Position numbers and translations under genes: made by a program. A stretch of 64,000 bases of DNA. It comes from Macrophomina tecta. Taxonomy: Eukaryota; Ascomycota; Dothideomycetes; Botryosphaeriales; Botryosphaeriaceae. This document shows, in pieces, positions 1 to 10,202 of this stretch; position 1 is the stretch's first letter, and each line of letters starts with the position of its first letter. The stretch is taken from the NCBI GenBank assembly GCA_024180945.1, contig JAKSGN010000005.1, positions 3,782,001 to 3,846,000 on the forward strand, in the 5' to 3' direction. Below the pieces are notes generated by a model. It was not told the DNA's origin and ran no database searches. It was given only the letters and a program-made list of their open reading frames with translations.

Positions 1-643
1 AATGACCTGAGAGACGTTGGGCGTCTCGGCGGATAGGTGGTGGCATAGCTGCCGGTCAAGCCGGAGACCAGCGGCCTCCTTCTGGGCAGGTTCTGCAATG
101 GTGTTAGTTTGAACTTGCACGAAGCATTTTGATGCTGCATACCATAGCCTAGACAGGTGTTGTAAAGGACGCTAATGGCGACGGGCGTCAGTGCAGGAGC
201 CTGCAGACAGCTTATTATCTTGTCCAGAAAAGGAAGTACAACTGCTCGAGAGTCGTCGCGGTCGGCAACGCCATTGCCGATTGCTCGCAGCAATTGCTTG
301 GATGATGTTGCTGGAAGTGTGGCTGGGTCAAGCGACTCCAGGTAGTATTTTAACAGGCCGGATTTCTCAACAGGCTCACGCCACTTCTCTGGGCTGTATT
401 AGAGAATGTGCGCATGGAGTGGCCGAAAACAACGGCCGACGAAAACTCACGGTCGCGGCTTGCGTCGGCCAGCAATTCCAGCAGCTTGTCCCACGAGTCG
501 GGCTGGTCGCCTCTGCGCAGCTCTTCGAGACGACCCGGTAAAGCCTCAAGCACTTCCGGAGTCGGCTCCTGATCCGGCGAACCAAAGAATGCTTTGGCGG
601 CCTTGATGAGGGAAAGCGGGCTCGTTGCGGGCGGCCACTCCAT
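1..643 (-). CDS. Armadillo-like helical protein, N-terminal part (cut by window edge)
   Basis: The ATG lies at 643-641 and three exons join in frame: 643-451, 388-143 and 92 to beyond base 1. The introns are 62 and 50 bp, with donors GTGAGT and GTATGC and CAG acceptors. The protein begins MEWPPATSPLSLIKAAKAFF and continues as amphipathic helices rich in Leu and Ala, for example DKLLELLADASRD, LPFLDKIISCLQ and VAISVLYNTCLGYE. This is the look of an armadillo/HEAT repeat protein. The YNTC phrase recalls fungal smgGDS-type (Rap1 GTPase-GDP dissociation stimulator) proteins, but that family call is only an impression. The C-terminus lies outside the window. It is divergent from DPM3, with about 360 bp between the two ATGs. 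Confidence 0.6.
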
Positions 644-1006
644 TTTCAGCAGCTATCCGAGGAAATCTTCAGAGCGTGTAAGTAGCGTATCGACGTGAGT
701 CCTTAGTCGAAGTCAGGATTGCATGCTGTTAGTGGAGTATTTGAAGATGCTTAGAGCAGCGTTCTGGGGCCTTCGATAGGAGACCGGGGGGGATGCCCTT
801 GCAGCCCTGGGATCGTCATCACGTGCGGAGGTACGGGGCCACCTTGACTCTCCCGCGCGGCCAGCGTTGCGCTGCGCTTGAGCTTCGACTCTCTGCAGTA
901 ACAGCCAGCCCAAGCCCACCCAGCCGCCTGAACACCTCCGCTCTTTAACCCTTTCGCTTCCAGTCCTCTCCTTGCGCCCTCTCTTCACCCCGCAACACTC
1001 TTCACC
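644..1006. promoter_or_regulatory. Divergent intergenic promoter region
   Basis: This 363 bp gap separates the ATGs of the armadillo-like gene (-) and DPM3 (+). It should hold both promoters and 5' UTRs. The DPM3-proximal 100 bp is pyrimidine-rich (CT blocks before the ATG), as is common just upstream of fungal start codons. No coding sequence is seen. Confidence 0.5.
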
Positions 1007-1466
1007 ATGACGCGCGCTCAACAGACCATCTCCATTGGCCTCCTACTCTCTTCAGTGCGCCACCACCCCTTCTCTCTGCAGCTCCAAGGCCGCACCCACT
1101 GACGCAATTGACAGCTTTACCTGGCCTTGTACCTTGGCCTTGTCCCTATCTCTGCAAAGATTCAGGATGAAATCATTCCTGTCGTACGTATTCCCGCTTC
1201 GGTCCCCCGCAACTCGGAATATCCCTCCGCCTGCATACAAATCTTAAACACGTTCTACGCTGGCTCGAGTTCAGTAGCTGACGTCCTGCTTCTCAATTCA
1301 CTAGCTTCCTTTCTGGGCTCTAGTTTCCTTCGGCGCTTACCTCCTCTTCAAGCTGGGACTAGGTGTCTTCACCTTCAACGACGTACCGCAGGCACACAAG
1401 GAGTTGATGGCCGAGATTGAGCAGGCGAGGGCTGAACTGAGGACCAAGGGCGTCGATGTCGACTGA
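1007..1466 (+). CDS. DPM3: Dolichol-phosphate mannosyltransferase subunit 3
   Basis: Three exons, 1007-1054, 1115-1183 and 1305-1466, join in phase to give a 92-residue protein, the usual DPM3 length. It starts MTRAQQTISIGLLLSS and carries two hydrophobic segments: roughly residues 7-26, and one built around LPFWALVSFGAYLLFKLG. It ends in the conserved soluble tail with FNDVPQAHKELMAEIEQA and a final GVDVD. DPM3 is a small ER membrane subunit that holds the catalytic Dpm1 on the membrane to make dolichol-phosphate mannose for N-glycans, GPI anchors and O-mannosylation. The donors are GTGCGC and GTACGT and both acceptors end in AG. The assignment rests on recognising the whole protein; the exon edges are inferred from phase and family sequence. 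Confidence 0.92.
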
Positions 1467-1727
1467 GCGACTCGAGAAAGACAGAAGGGTGTATAGGCTG
1501 GCGTTTCTGGGATAGGGAAGGAGTACACGAGCCTTCCAGGAGAGGAAGGCACGGCGTGTTGAACGGATCGAGGTCTATGATCTACCGTACTCTACAAAGG
1601 AAAAAAGAAAGAAAGAAAAACAGCTTCCCAGAAGCCCGTGCGGCTGGGTATACTTGATCTAAAAGGCGCACCAATACTCCCGGTCGAAACAAGAATATAC
1701 AAATACCTGTTCAAGCGGGAACCCTGA

Positions 1728-2519
1728 TCAAACACGGGCTTCGTCTTGGGCATGCTGCTCCTTCAATCGCTTCTCCGTCTTCATAAACTCCCTAATTCCC
1801 ACAGGAATGTCCTTCCACAAGTCCTCCTGCCTAGGTTTCCCCTCCGGCGCGTCATCCAAGCCCCCCAAATCACCCAGATCGATACTCCAATTTGCCTCGC
1901 TCCCACCACCATCGTCATCCATCGAGCTGGCCACATGTGTTGGTGTCCCCTCACTAGCCAACATCCTGCCGGTTCCCTGCCCCTTCAATCTCTTCTCCGT
2001 CTCCTGAGCCCTCAACCTCGCCTTCGCCTCGGCCGTCGCCTGCGCCCACTCCTCCAAATCCTCGCCATAGATATCCCATACGCAATTCACGCAGCCGGAC
2101 ATGCAACAATTGTCCGGCTCCTCAGGCTTCGGCGGCACCATCACCCCAGCAATCATCTTGGACTGCTGATCGCGTTTCTCCTTGCGTTCGGCGGGGCCGG
2201 CCAGCCGCGACCCGAACACCACGCGCGCCTTGGCCAGCGTTTCCTCCTTCTCCGTCTTGGGCAGCTCCTCCTGCGGCGGCGACTCGGGCGCCGTGCGCGT
2301 CGCGGTCGGCGTGCGGTGCAGCGGGTGCGAGAGCATGTCGGCGTAGAAGCCCTGCAGCGGCGCCGCCTGCTCGCCGGGCTTCGCGATATGGTACTTGATC
2401 CCGCGCCTTGGCGTCGTGGTGTAGCTCGCGAGGGAGCAGGGCTTGCGGGCGCGCGTGCTGGGGCGCAGTTGGCGCAAGCAGCTGGCGCATAGCCGAGGGC
2501 CGGGGGTCCGGGTGGCCAT
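1728..2519 (-). CDS. Mitochondrial oxidoreductase-like protein (Oxidored-like domain, Dpc25/OXLD1 type)
   Basis: A single exon encodes 263 residues. The N-terminus (MATRTPGPRLCASCLRQLRP, then more Arg/Ser and few acidic residues) looks like a mitochondrial presequence. At about residues 128-157 sits the Oxidored-like signature: PPKPEEPDNCCMSGCVNC followed by VWDIYGEDLEEW, with the CC-x3-C-x2-C cysteine cluster. This matches the fungal family of yeast YPL107W (Dpc25) and human OXLD1. The rest is charged and low in complexity, with a poly-Gly/Asp stretch near residue 200 and a C-terminal helix ending HAQDEARV. The biochemical role of the family is poorly defined. It is divergent from the next gene across about 360 bp. 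Confidence 0.85.
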   Translation of the reverse strand: MATRTPGPRLCASCLRQLRPSTRARKPCSLASYTTTPRRGIKYHIAKPGEQAAPLQGFYADMLSHPLHRTPTATRTAPESPPQEELPKTEKEETLAKARVVFGSRLAGPAERKEKRDQQSKMIAGVMVPPKPEEPDNCCMSGCVNCVWDIYGEDLEEWAQATAEAKARLRAQETEKRLKGQGTGRMLASEGTPTHVASSMDDDGGGSEANWSIDLGDLGGLDDAPEGKPRQEDLWKDIPVGIREFMKTEKRLKEQHAQDEARV

Positions 2520-2879
2520 TGTTCTTCGAGGGTTGAGAAGGCGGTGCGGGGATATTGACGCCGTGGTCGGAGTAGACGTGTTGCTTAGAAGATGATGTTA
2601 TAGGTGGCTGGGGAAAGCCGCAGTGAGGCGGAGGCCCATGGTGGTGTTGAAGTTGTTCGGTGGACGAGCAGGTGGCAGGTGAAAAAGAGCGATGAAGTCA
2701 TCCCGGCTTTCGCCCAGGATTCGGCCTCGGACGTTTTCCGCCCGACATCTGAAAAAGCCGCCCGCTTGTGACGCGTGCTCGTGCCGGCGCGACTCCCCCG
2801 GCTGGCTGCCGTCCGCCCTATCAAGACACCATACGTTGCAGCGACAACACCGCGCGTTTTCGCGTCGCCACCGCCCAAC
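2520..2879. promoter_or_regulatory. Divergent intergenic promoter region
   Basis: This 360 bp gap lies between the ATGs of the Oxidored-like gene (-) and the coiled-coil gene (+). An in-frame extension of the rightward gene is open back to an ATG at 2775, so part of this stretch could be coding if that start is used. Otherwise no gene is seen. Confidence 0.4.
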
Positions 2880-4870
2880 ATGTCCGAGCCCTCCCCCAAA
2901 CGGCGCAGGACCTCTGCCGAACCTCTCCCTGAAGTCTCGGCAACAGGCGACTTCCGACCCAGAAATGCCCTCCGCCGAACACCTCCGCGCCGTGCGTCCT
3001 GGCTTTCGCCAACTAAAGCCAGCCTTGCCCGCTTCAATCCCGAGATCCTATCCAGGCGCACTTCAGCAGCCTCCGCCGCTGGTAGCTCAGCAGCACCAGA
3101 GAGCCCGTCCAATCGAGGCCAACTTGCGAGGGCGTCTGTCTTAGGAGAGACTCAGCAAAACCCAGATGCGGATCCTACCCTCCGGGATGAAGTTCCACGC
3201 AGACAATCAATAGGTGGTCGTAGGCTACCCAGCATGGATGTCCTGCATGCGGCGGGGGCAGGTGTCGACCAGACAAATGCTGCAGCACCGGAGGGAGGAG
3301 AGCGCAGGCTGTCGCTCGGTGGCAGGATGCTGCCGAGTAGAGACGTGCTACGAGCTGCCGCGGCAGCTCAGCAGACTCAGGACAATACGCAACCCGAGAG
3401 GAATCCGTCGGTGGACGATGACTTGCCTACGCATCCTAAAGGGTCGCCCGCTGGAAAACCCGATCTGCCACCCCAGGAGGGTTTGTTTTCGTCACCGAGC
3501 AAGAGGCTGATGAAGAACAAATCTTTTGGACAGCGCCTGTCTTCACCGTTCAAGCCCAGAGAGTCGCAGTTGAGATCCGAGCCATCTGCCAGTGATACCG
3601 AGGCTGGCACAGCAGAATCGACCCAGAATCGGGAAGTTCACGTGCAGGGATCGCCTCGGATACCGGAGAAAGATGTGGCAGAACAGAGGCCGGTACCAGC
3701 TTTTCCAATGAAAGTGGAGGTGGACCCAAGACAGCGGCAAATGGAGCTCCTAAAGAAACAATTGCGCGAACTGCAAGAGGAAGTCAAACAATACGAGCGG
3801 GAGGTCGAACGCAGCCGCAGCGCCCCGAGAGATGAAGAAGAGGAAGACATTTCCTCCTTAATAACTCTCGTCAACAAGGCGAATCCCTTACCTCCTGTCA
3901 AGCAACCAGAAGCACCGCCTTTATCTTCTCTCCTATCAGCCTTCCTCCCCCTTGCAAAGCCTATCAACCTACCAACTCTCCCGCCAGATGAACCAGAGAA
4001 ATCACTGCCATCCCATGAGCCAATTGAACTCGACGATCCATTGCCTTATTTGCAACTATTCACGTCGTTCAGCTACGACTCCAAGATGGGCGTGACTGGG
4101 GATGCCAGAGGCCAGGTCCATACCGTCAATATGCATTCGCCAGCCTCTCTATTGCACCTCGGTTTCCAAATGACTGCGGACTCCGCTACTCAGACCGTTT
4201 CGAAGCTGGAGATCTTATCCCTCTCGCAATGGGCTTCTCATGAGTTGGGCGCCTACATCAAGCAGCGGGCTGCAGAGAACGATGTCAGTGCGGTATGCTG
4301 GGCCACCGAGTCATATTATGATCTCGCTGTAGAGCGTGCAAACTGTTGGGCGCGATGCTACAAAGGTTTCAGCCGTCTTCTGAATGATAGCACGGCGAGC
4401 AAGACGGCTGAAGCCAGCAGAAAAGCTAAGCATGGCAAGGGACCTCAACAGGCTGTGCCCAGCAGTTCGAATTTTGAGGAAGAGGCAGAAGAGGTCTCTG
4501 GAATAGGCCACGAACTTGCTGGGAAAGAGCAGGATGGGCATCCGGTGAGCAAGGCAGAGTTGATGCGTGGTCTTGGCCGAGAGAGCATTGTCTTCCGAAG
4601 TAAAGAGGTATTGTTTAAGGTGGCTTGGAGGATTCAGTTTGATTGGACTGGAGAGGCAGAGTCGATGGTTAATGTGGGCGTGGCTTTGCCTGGTGTTTGT
4701 GAGTGCCCGGTGTTTAGACCTTTCATAACTGTGTGCTAATGCCGGATACAGGGAGAGAAGCTGATGATCGAGGTTCCTTTAAAAAGATCCCGGCGACCTT
4801 CGACAGACTTGTCGAAGAGATGGGTGTCTTTGAGGCTATCAAGACCATGGTGGGATTGCTATTCACTTAA
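2880..4870 (+). CDS. Unknown protein with disordered N-terminus, coiled coil and RWD-like C-terminal domain; possible kinetochore component
   Basis: Exons 2880-4698 and 4752-4870 join in phase (donor GTGAGT, acceptor CAG) to give 645 residues. I chose the ATG at 2880 (MSEPSPKRRRTSAEPL) over an in-frame ATG at 2775 because the upstream extension looks like leader. The first ~270 residues are Ser/Pro/Arg-rich and contain a repeated RRLSLGGRMLPS / RRQSIGGRRLPS motif. A coiled coil follows at about 285-315 (MELLKKQLRELQEEVKQYER), then a folded domain at about 385-600 with alternating strand and helix (LSQWASHELGAYIKQRAAEN, ERANCWARCYKGFSRLL). This order recalls CENP-O/CENP-P-class kinetochore proteins, but I do not recognise the family firmly. 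The last exon ends FEAIKTMVGLLFT. Confidence 0.65.
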
Positions 4871-5021
4871 GGCAAACTACATTCTGTCATTATCGTTTTG
4901 CTCGACTAAAAGATACCCAATTTCTTCTCGAACTACGAAACTCCTCAATCTCATTAAACACTTTAGTATTACCTAACGTGACGATAAAACCTACCGGCAA
5001 CAACATTAAATCAAAGTAACA

Positions 5022-6214
5022 TCAAATAATTGCACGAGCAGATCTGGACTTGGTCGCATGAGCGGACTTTGACCTCTCGCCGCTGGCACTGTCATCTGAC
5101 TTGGTCATTCTCTGAGAATCGCCCTTCCGGTCGTTTGGAGATACCTTGTACTGGCCATCTCCCTTTTGTCTCTTATTCGCTCGGATCGGCGATCGATCAT
5201 TAGTGAACTGAGTGTAGTCACCACGGTGGCTGGGACCATGGTGTTCGTGAGGACAGAAGTAGTCGTAGGGAGCAGAGATATGCGTTCGAGAATCATTAAT
5301 GGGGCCATGCGTCCCAAAGCCAGCGAAACGACCACGGTCCGAAGGTTGACAATGAGTAGGGGGCCGCGCAGTCCCCTCGCTGTTGGAAAGGTGGCCATAC
5401 GGTCCATCCCTCCCGGGCAGCCTGCGCCTCGTCGAGATGCGTCTCCCGGGCAGCGGGTAGGCGTCGTCGGTGCCGTCCCACTCGAGCTGCCCGGCCTCGC
5501 GATCCTTCATAATCTCACGCCACTGGTTGTAGCGCTCCCAGTTGTACTGGCGGGTCTGTGGCCATTCCTGCTCCTCGGTGAGCTTGCCCTCGAGGCTGGC
5601 TGGGACGTAGTTCCAGTGGCCGCCCTGCTCGTAGCCGCCCATCGAGTGCACCGTCAGATACGCCAGCTTCTCGTCCATGACGACCTCGCGGCCCTGCGCC
5701 TTGAGCAGATACTTGGCCTGGTACTGCTCCCCGAAGCGCGAGCGCGAGGCGTCAGTGATCTTTTTCTCGAGCATCTCAAGCAGCTGGATCTGCACGTCCC
5801 AGCGGGGCTCGCGCTGGTAGGGCTCCCAGAAGTGCTGCACGTCGTTGATGGCCTCGGCTTCGTACAGCAGGAAGTACTTGTCGGTCTCGGCCTCCGTGGC
5901 GACCGGGTTGCTGAAGAGGCTGCCGCGCCGCAGCCAGCAGACGCGGCATTGATAGCGGCGCCTCTTCTTGCCTCCGCCGCTGTTGCCGACTGGGTGGGCG
6001 CTCCAGATGAACTCGACCTTGCCCTTTTTGTGGAGCTCGGCGCAAGAGGCTGGCGAGTGGGTATTAGTGGATTTTGTTGCGCGATGGTCTCCGCAGCATG
6101 GGGAAATTACTTCTGATCTGCTTCATCAGACTGTTACGGAGGGACTTCTGCTGGGAGGAGAAGCCGACGAAAGAGCCCAGCACGTTCCCGCCGGCGTGCA
6201 CGAGGTGAGAGAAA
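5022..6214 (-). CDS. Unknown protein, copy 1 of a putative tandem family (5' end unresolved)
   Basis: Two exons are clear and phase-compatible: 6214-6111 (FSHLVHAGGNVLGSFVGFSS...) and 6049-5022, with donor GTAATT and acceptor CAG. The first exon and ATG are not settled; a candidate upstream exon near 6290-6414 does not join cleanly. The middle of the protein (KKGKVEFIWSAHPVGNSGGG..., then LLEMLEKKITDASRSRFGEQ) resembles parts of the three neighbouring fragments at 7.4-10.0 kb. The C-terminal third is low-complexity and basic (Ser, Arg, Lys, Asp) and ends KSRSARAII. No domain, signal peptide or membrane segment is recognised. It is convergent with the preceding gene (151 bp gap), and this copy has the longest intact frame of the four. 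Confidence 0.5.
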
Positions 6215-6412
6215 CTGTCGGCAGATTCATTTAGCGAGTCCAAGCATCGCGGAATGTCGATATAAGAACACTTACCCCATGATGGCTTGCGCGGAACAGA
6301 AGCGTCCACCGAAATTTGAAGGATGGATGAAAGCTTCGTTTTTGAGGGCTGCTGAGATGTGTTCTGAGGCTGCGCCCTCTCGATACCTGAAGGTCTAGCG
6401 GTATCCCCAACC

Positions 6413-6449
6413 AAAAAAAAAAAAAAAAAAAAAAAGAAAAAAGAAAAAC
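6413..6449 (+). repeat. A-rich homopolymer tract
   Basis: About 25 adenines in a row are followed by A4-A6 blocks interrupted by single G. The tract lies just upstream of array copy 1. It could be an ordinary slippage tract or the trace of a poly(A)-tailed insertion; no retroelement sequence is visible next to it. Confidence 0.7.
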
Positions 6450-7420
6450 CCCTTACTGTGTGGTCCAGTCCCGCATAAAGCTCTTTCCTGGAGCGGTTTC
6501 GGCCTTCCGGCTCATCAGGCGCATGCAGGCCCGGTGGTATCGACTTCTATTCTGGTCTCGGTTCTCAATTGGCTAAGATTTTGCTCCGAAGATCATCGTT
6601 ATCAGGGGCCTTCCTTCGGCTTCAAGTTCCATATGTGGAGATAGAATACCGGTCCACTTCTTTTCAACGGCCCGGTAAGTCACCGCACATTGATTTTATA
6701 CGATCAGTATCTCATACCAAGTGGTATACGCAGCTCGTATGCTCTCCAAGCGATCGCAAGTCTTTGTCCTCGTGACATCTTCAGTGTATGTTGCTTTTGA
6801 ATCCTTCGTCTGCTGTTGGCTGTAGCTCTGGCTCCAGCCTGGAGTATCTCGCGGTTCCATGGGTCGTTGTTCAGGCCCTTGCCCGTGTGACCTACTTTCC
6901 CCGCGGCTCACCCAAGCCGTACCCTAGCCTTGTCCTGGGCTTTTCCTTTCCGAGAATTTCTATCCCTAGACCAGAGTATTAAAAGGCGAGTTCCTCAGAG
7001 AACTTGAGTAAACATTCATGTTGAGTGCCTCCACAAGCCAGTGTACCGACTCGCCAAAGTCCCTCTCCGCACCACGCGCAGTAGGTGAAACAACGCAGTG
7101 GGCGGTAAAGGCCTCAAGCTCAGCGCTACGAATTCCAGGATCTAGCATTATGTACTACGTAGCCCATACGGGGCTAAATAAATCGCCCAGGTGTGAGTGT
7201 TGCTTGGTTTTGGTAACATTTGAGCCCAGTTGACTGCTCCAACCCCCATGCCTGTTTGGTCCAGGAACGAATGAATTTGGCCCCTACGGATCTAACACAG
7301 TTTCATTACTCGCATATAGCATCCCTCGAGACTGTTCGCGCTACTGTATATCTCCCACATGACCACCAGTACCATCCTTCCCAATCGTCCCTGGATTCGG
7401 GCGGAGCCAATTCATCCCCA
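6450..7420. other. Spacer between array copies 1 and 2
   Basis: No convincing gene. Short open stretches exist on both strands but none has a recognisable motif or a supported start. The base composition is close to the surrounding spacer. Confidence 0.4.
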
Positions 7421-7990
7421 TCATCCCGCTTCTTCTTCTTCTTCTTCTTCCCTGCACCCGCCAAGCTGCTCATTACTAAATCTTTGTGTTCGTCGCCGAG
7501 CGCCTTGCCCATCTTTTCTCTCAACATTACGCAAGCGCAGCTCCAAGGTCCGCTCATCGGCGGCGCGCGGCATGAACTGCATCTCGTTGCTGTAATCGCT
7601 GTGCAGCCCGACGAGCGTGACGTGCTTGACAAATTCAGTGCCAAATTTCCACCGAGACCTACCATTGTGCCCCTTTGCCGTCAGAAGGTTCTCCCGGTAT
7701 CCGGAATTTATGTTTCGTCTTTCGGTGCTGCCCTCGGGACTGCCTCGCGAGCGCGCTTCCCCGACCAAGGCTGGGCAGACCGAGTACTAGCGCGCCCGAA
7801 TGGCCTTAAGTTCGAGCTCGAGCAGCAGGTAGAACTTGCGCAGACATTTGTGCTTGTATGGATATTCGTCGGCGCCGGTGATGGCGACGTGGAAGCGGCC
7901 GCCTGTGGGGAAGAGGAAGTTCGAGCGGGCTCGTGGTTGTGTATTAGCGCATTTTCGAGTCTGTGATGGGGGCCTGCAGATATTTATCAC
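7421..7990 (-). pseudogene. Degenerate copy 2 of the putative tandem family
   Basis: The minus strand reads as one protein-like frame, starting with the GGRFHVAITGADEYPYKHKC part, interrupted by an in-frame TAG at 7787-7789. It then continues in the same frame (SRWKFGTEFVKHVTLVG, then ERTLELRLRNVE). A second break follows: the family-like helix LREKMGKALGDEHKDLVMSS is only open in another frame, near 7500-7570, just before a (TTC)n/(GAA)n repeat. No ATG opens the reading. The order of motifs parallels copy 3. With one stop and one frameshift this is best read as a broken gene, though an unrecognised intron could explain one of the breaks. Confidence 0.4.
7428..7453 (+). repeat. (TTC)n microsatellite
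   Basis: About eight TTC units (GAA on the minus strand), at the 3' end of degenerate copy 2. It would encode a poly-Glu or poly-Lys run depending on frame. Confidence 0.8.
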
Positions 7991-8642
7991 TGCATGTCTT
8001 GTGCCTGAGCTCTTCCACGCGGAATTTGTGGACGCTGTGGCCAGGAAGGATTAGTCGGCATCATGACTGAGTCGACAACGTGAACTTACCCCGCGATGAA
8101 CTTCCGTACGCGGTCGCCCGCTGTAATGATTGCTTATTTGCTGCAGGATCAACTTTGATTGTCAGCAAATGAGAAAACTTCTTTATGTGGACGCGACCAT
8201 GTATTCGCCAATCTTCTGCCTGCTTGTGAGGCAGTACCGCGGATGTGCCTGGAGTTCAACCAAGGTCGCGCCACGCAACAGTTCAGCTGCCGCTTGCACA
8301 TTGCTCGCTGAGGGATAAAATATTGTATGGCTACAAGAGAGACCACCATTCCACTCTTGGCCATCTACTTTTTTACATCTCAGCTCCTGGCACGCACTTC
8401 TCAAATCATGCAGGTGCACTCTTTCCAAGCGGACCGATTGGCAGGCTAATATGCAATTTATTGCTGGGGATTTTGGCGGCCCAGTACTTTGGATGATAGC
8501 GCAGTGTATATGGTTCTAACGGCCGTCCGTGAAGTTGCCAATTCTTCAACCATGGCTTATTTACCCAGACAAGTCCACCGTGGTTCGCCAAACCACTCTG
8601 AGGGCCGCACAGTCGAGCATGTTAAGCCTTAGAGGCTACCAC
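7991..8642. other. Spacer between array copies 2 and 3
   Basis: A minus-strand open stretch near 8183-8428 (SNVQAAAELLRGATLVELQA...) could be the lost 5' part of copy 2, but it has no supported splice join. Nothing else is recognised. Confidence 0.35.
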
Positions 8643-9322
8643 CTACGGAGTGTATGGAGGTGGTTGATTACGCTTGAGCCTCAACGCCTGTTTCGTACGC
8701 TGCCAGAACCCGTGTCGCGCTTCCACCGTGACATCCTCGCCGACATACTCCGCGAACTGCTCCATGGCAATCTTTTTGTAGTCTTGCCCGAACTTGGCCT
8801 CCATGGCCTTCGCGACTGCCTGCCTTAGGGTCTCCAGCATTGCCACTTCCTGCCGCAGACTCATTTTGCCATATACACCCTTCCCCGAGCCTATCCAGTT
8901 GCTTCTGACCCGGTACAGCGGAATGTGCTTGCATGGCCCAGTCACAGCCACCTCGGCCTGTATTTCTCGGAGTCCATAGACTGTTGCCATTCCAGTTTCT
9001 CGGTCTTTAATCCTCTTGAGCTGCCGGTAGCTAGGTTCGGGGGAGACCAGGACTTTAAAACGTCCTCGGAGATCAGGGCAAAGCATTTGCGCATAAGCTG
9101 TGCGGCCGGATTGTTGTTAGAGGAATTCGAGACGCGTTGCATGTTTTGGCCGGTTGCTTGGATGATCTTACTTAAAATCTCATTTTCCATGGCTTTGCGC
9201 TGCGCGTATGATCGAGGCTCCGGGGTATCAATTTCAGTTTTGATAGATTCGTTCTTAAATGAGCCATGTGGAAGAAACTCCCGCATAACGTCCCTGAGTT
9301 GCGTGTACGGTTCAGCGGACAT
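8643..9322 (-). CDS. Unknown protein, copy 3 of the putative tandem family (frame change inside)
   Basis: The reading starts at an ATG at 9322 (MSAEPYTQLRDVMREFLPHG) and runs in one frame to about 9080 (AAQLMRKCFALISEDVLKSW). The better family match then lies in a second overlapping frame, open from 9086 to the stop at 8643 (GRFKVLVSPEPSYRQLKRIK ... LETLRQAVAKAMEAKFGQDY ... KQALRLKRNQPPPYTP). No intron with good borders joins the two, so this is either an intron I cannot place or a one-base frame break. The helix ETLRQAVAKAMEAKFGQDYK aligns with EMLEKKITDASRSRFGEQYQ of copy 1. No known domain is recognised. Confidence 0.45.
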
Positions 9323-9559
9323 CCTTGAGGGAACTGATTGAGCAGGGATCCAAGGGGAGGGTTGAGGAGGCTGCTCCTACGGAATTGCTCTGAAGTTCAG
9401 GGGCTGGCCTCGGCCCTGAAGCTTTAAAGTCTCCTTCTGTCTCTATCCCAACAAAACTACTGATACGGTATAACTTTGATTGAGGGCCCAGAATACCTTG
9501 CGTAAGGTGGTAGTGTCTCCGTGACCACGTGAAGCCCTCGGCCCTCATCCCAACAATGG

Positions 9560-10044
9560 GGTCTCTTGGCCACCCTACTTGCCCTTCCTTCGGATTGCAT
9601 AGCCCACGCCAGCTTTTTCAGACACTTCTCCACCACCAGGGTCCTAAAGTCAGGGCCAAATTAATCTACCATGTCTTGGACCACCGGCTCTCTGAGTTTC
9701 TCCACAGCTGCGAGTACAAGCACGCAGAGAAATGCACCATTGCTATCACCAGAGCATCCGTCAAAGTCCGCAAGAAGATCGTACAGAGCAACTTTCGCAG
9801 CACCTTTGGGCCCAAGAAATGCAAGTTGGACGGCAGCTTTATAATTAACGGGTGCAACAGATGCCTTCCAGCGTATCTGGGTGATTTTTGCGCCAGGTGT
9901 GATGAGGACGTTAAAATTTCTCGATCGAGGGACAGAGAAAACGTGCATAAACTGATAAATGGCCCGGCCTCGATTATCATGAGCTTGAATGCTTGGGGAT
10001 GTATTTAAGCTTCGTGACTCCAGTGCTTCACGGCGTTTTTCCAC
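9560..10044 (-). pseudogene. Degenerate copy 4 of the putative tandem family
   Basis: A protein-like minus-strand frame runs from about 10044 to 9661 without an ATG: RNFNVLITPGAKITQIRWKA, then VQLAFLGPKGAAKVALYDLL and VLAAVEKLREPVVQDM. It ends at a TAA, and similar coding character resumes in another frame downstream (DFRTLVVEKCLKKLAWAMQS). The segment VLITPGA corresponds in place and character to VLVSPEP of copy 3, and LAFLGPKGAAKVALYDL to VAVTGPCKHIPLYRV. The lack of a start and the frame break suggest a remnant. Confidence 0.35.
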
Positions 10045-10202
10045 GCTGCGATCCCATTGGTGTCATCATTGCACCGCTTTCAATATCATTAGAGCATTAC
10101 TATTTACAGTATCGTAGTGGAAAGAAAACGAGCTGAATGTTTTGGGCATGAGGAGACGAGCGCCTGTCATATACATGGTATATGTTCTCGTACCTCCATT
10201 AC

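Noticed and set aside
2775..2879. Upstream in-frame ATG adding 35 residues to the coiled-coil protein
   Set aside because: The extension is leader-like; MSEPSPKRRR at 2880 is a better nuclear-protein start. Not excluded.
6413..6449. A-rich tract as the tail of a retroposed gene copy
   Set aside because: Similar A/T tracts occur at many places in this window, including introns, and no target-site duplication or parent gene is visible.
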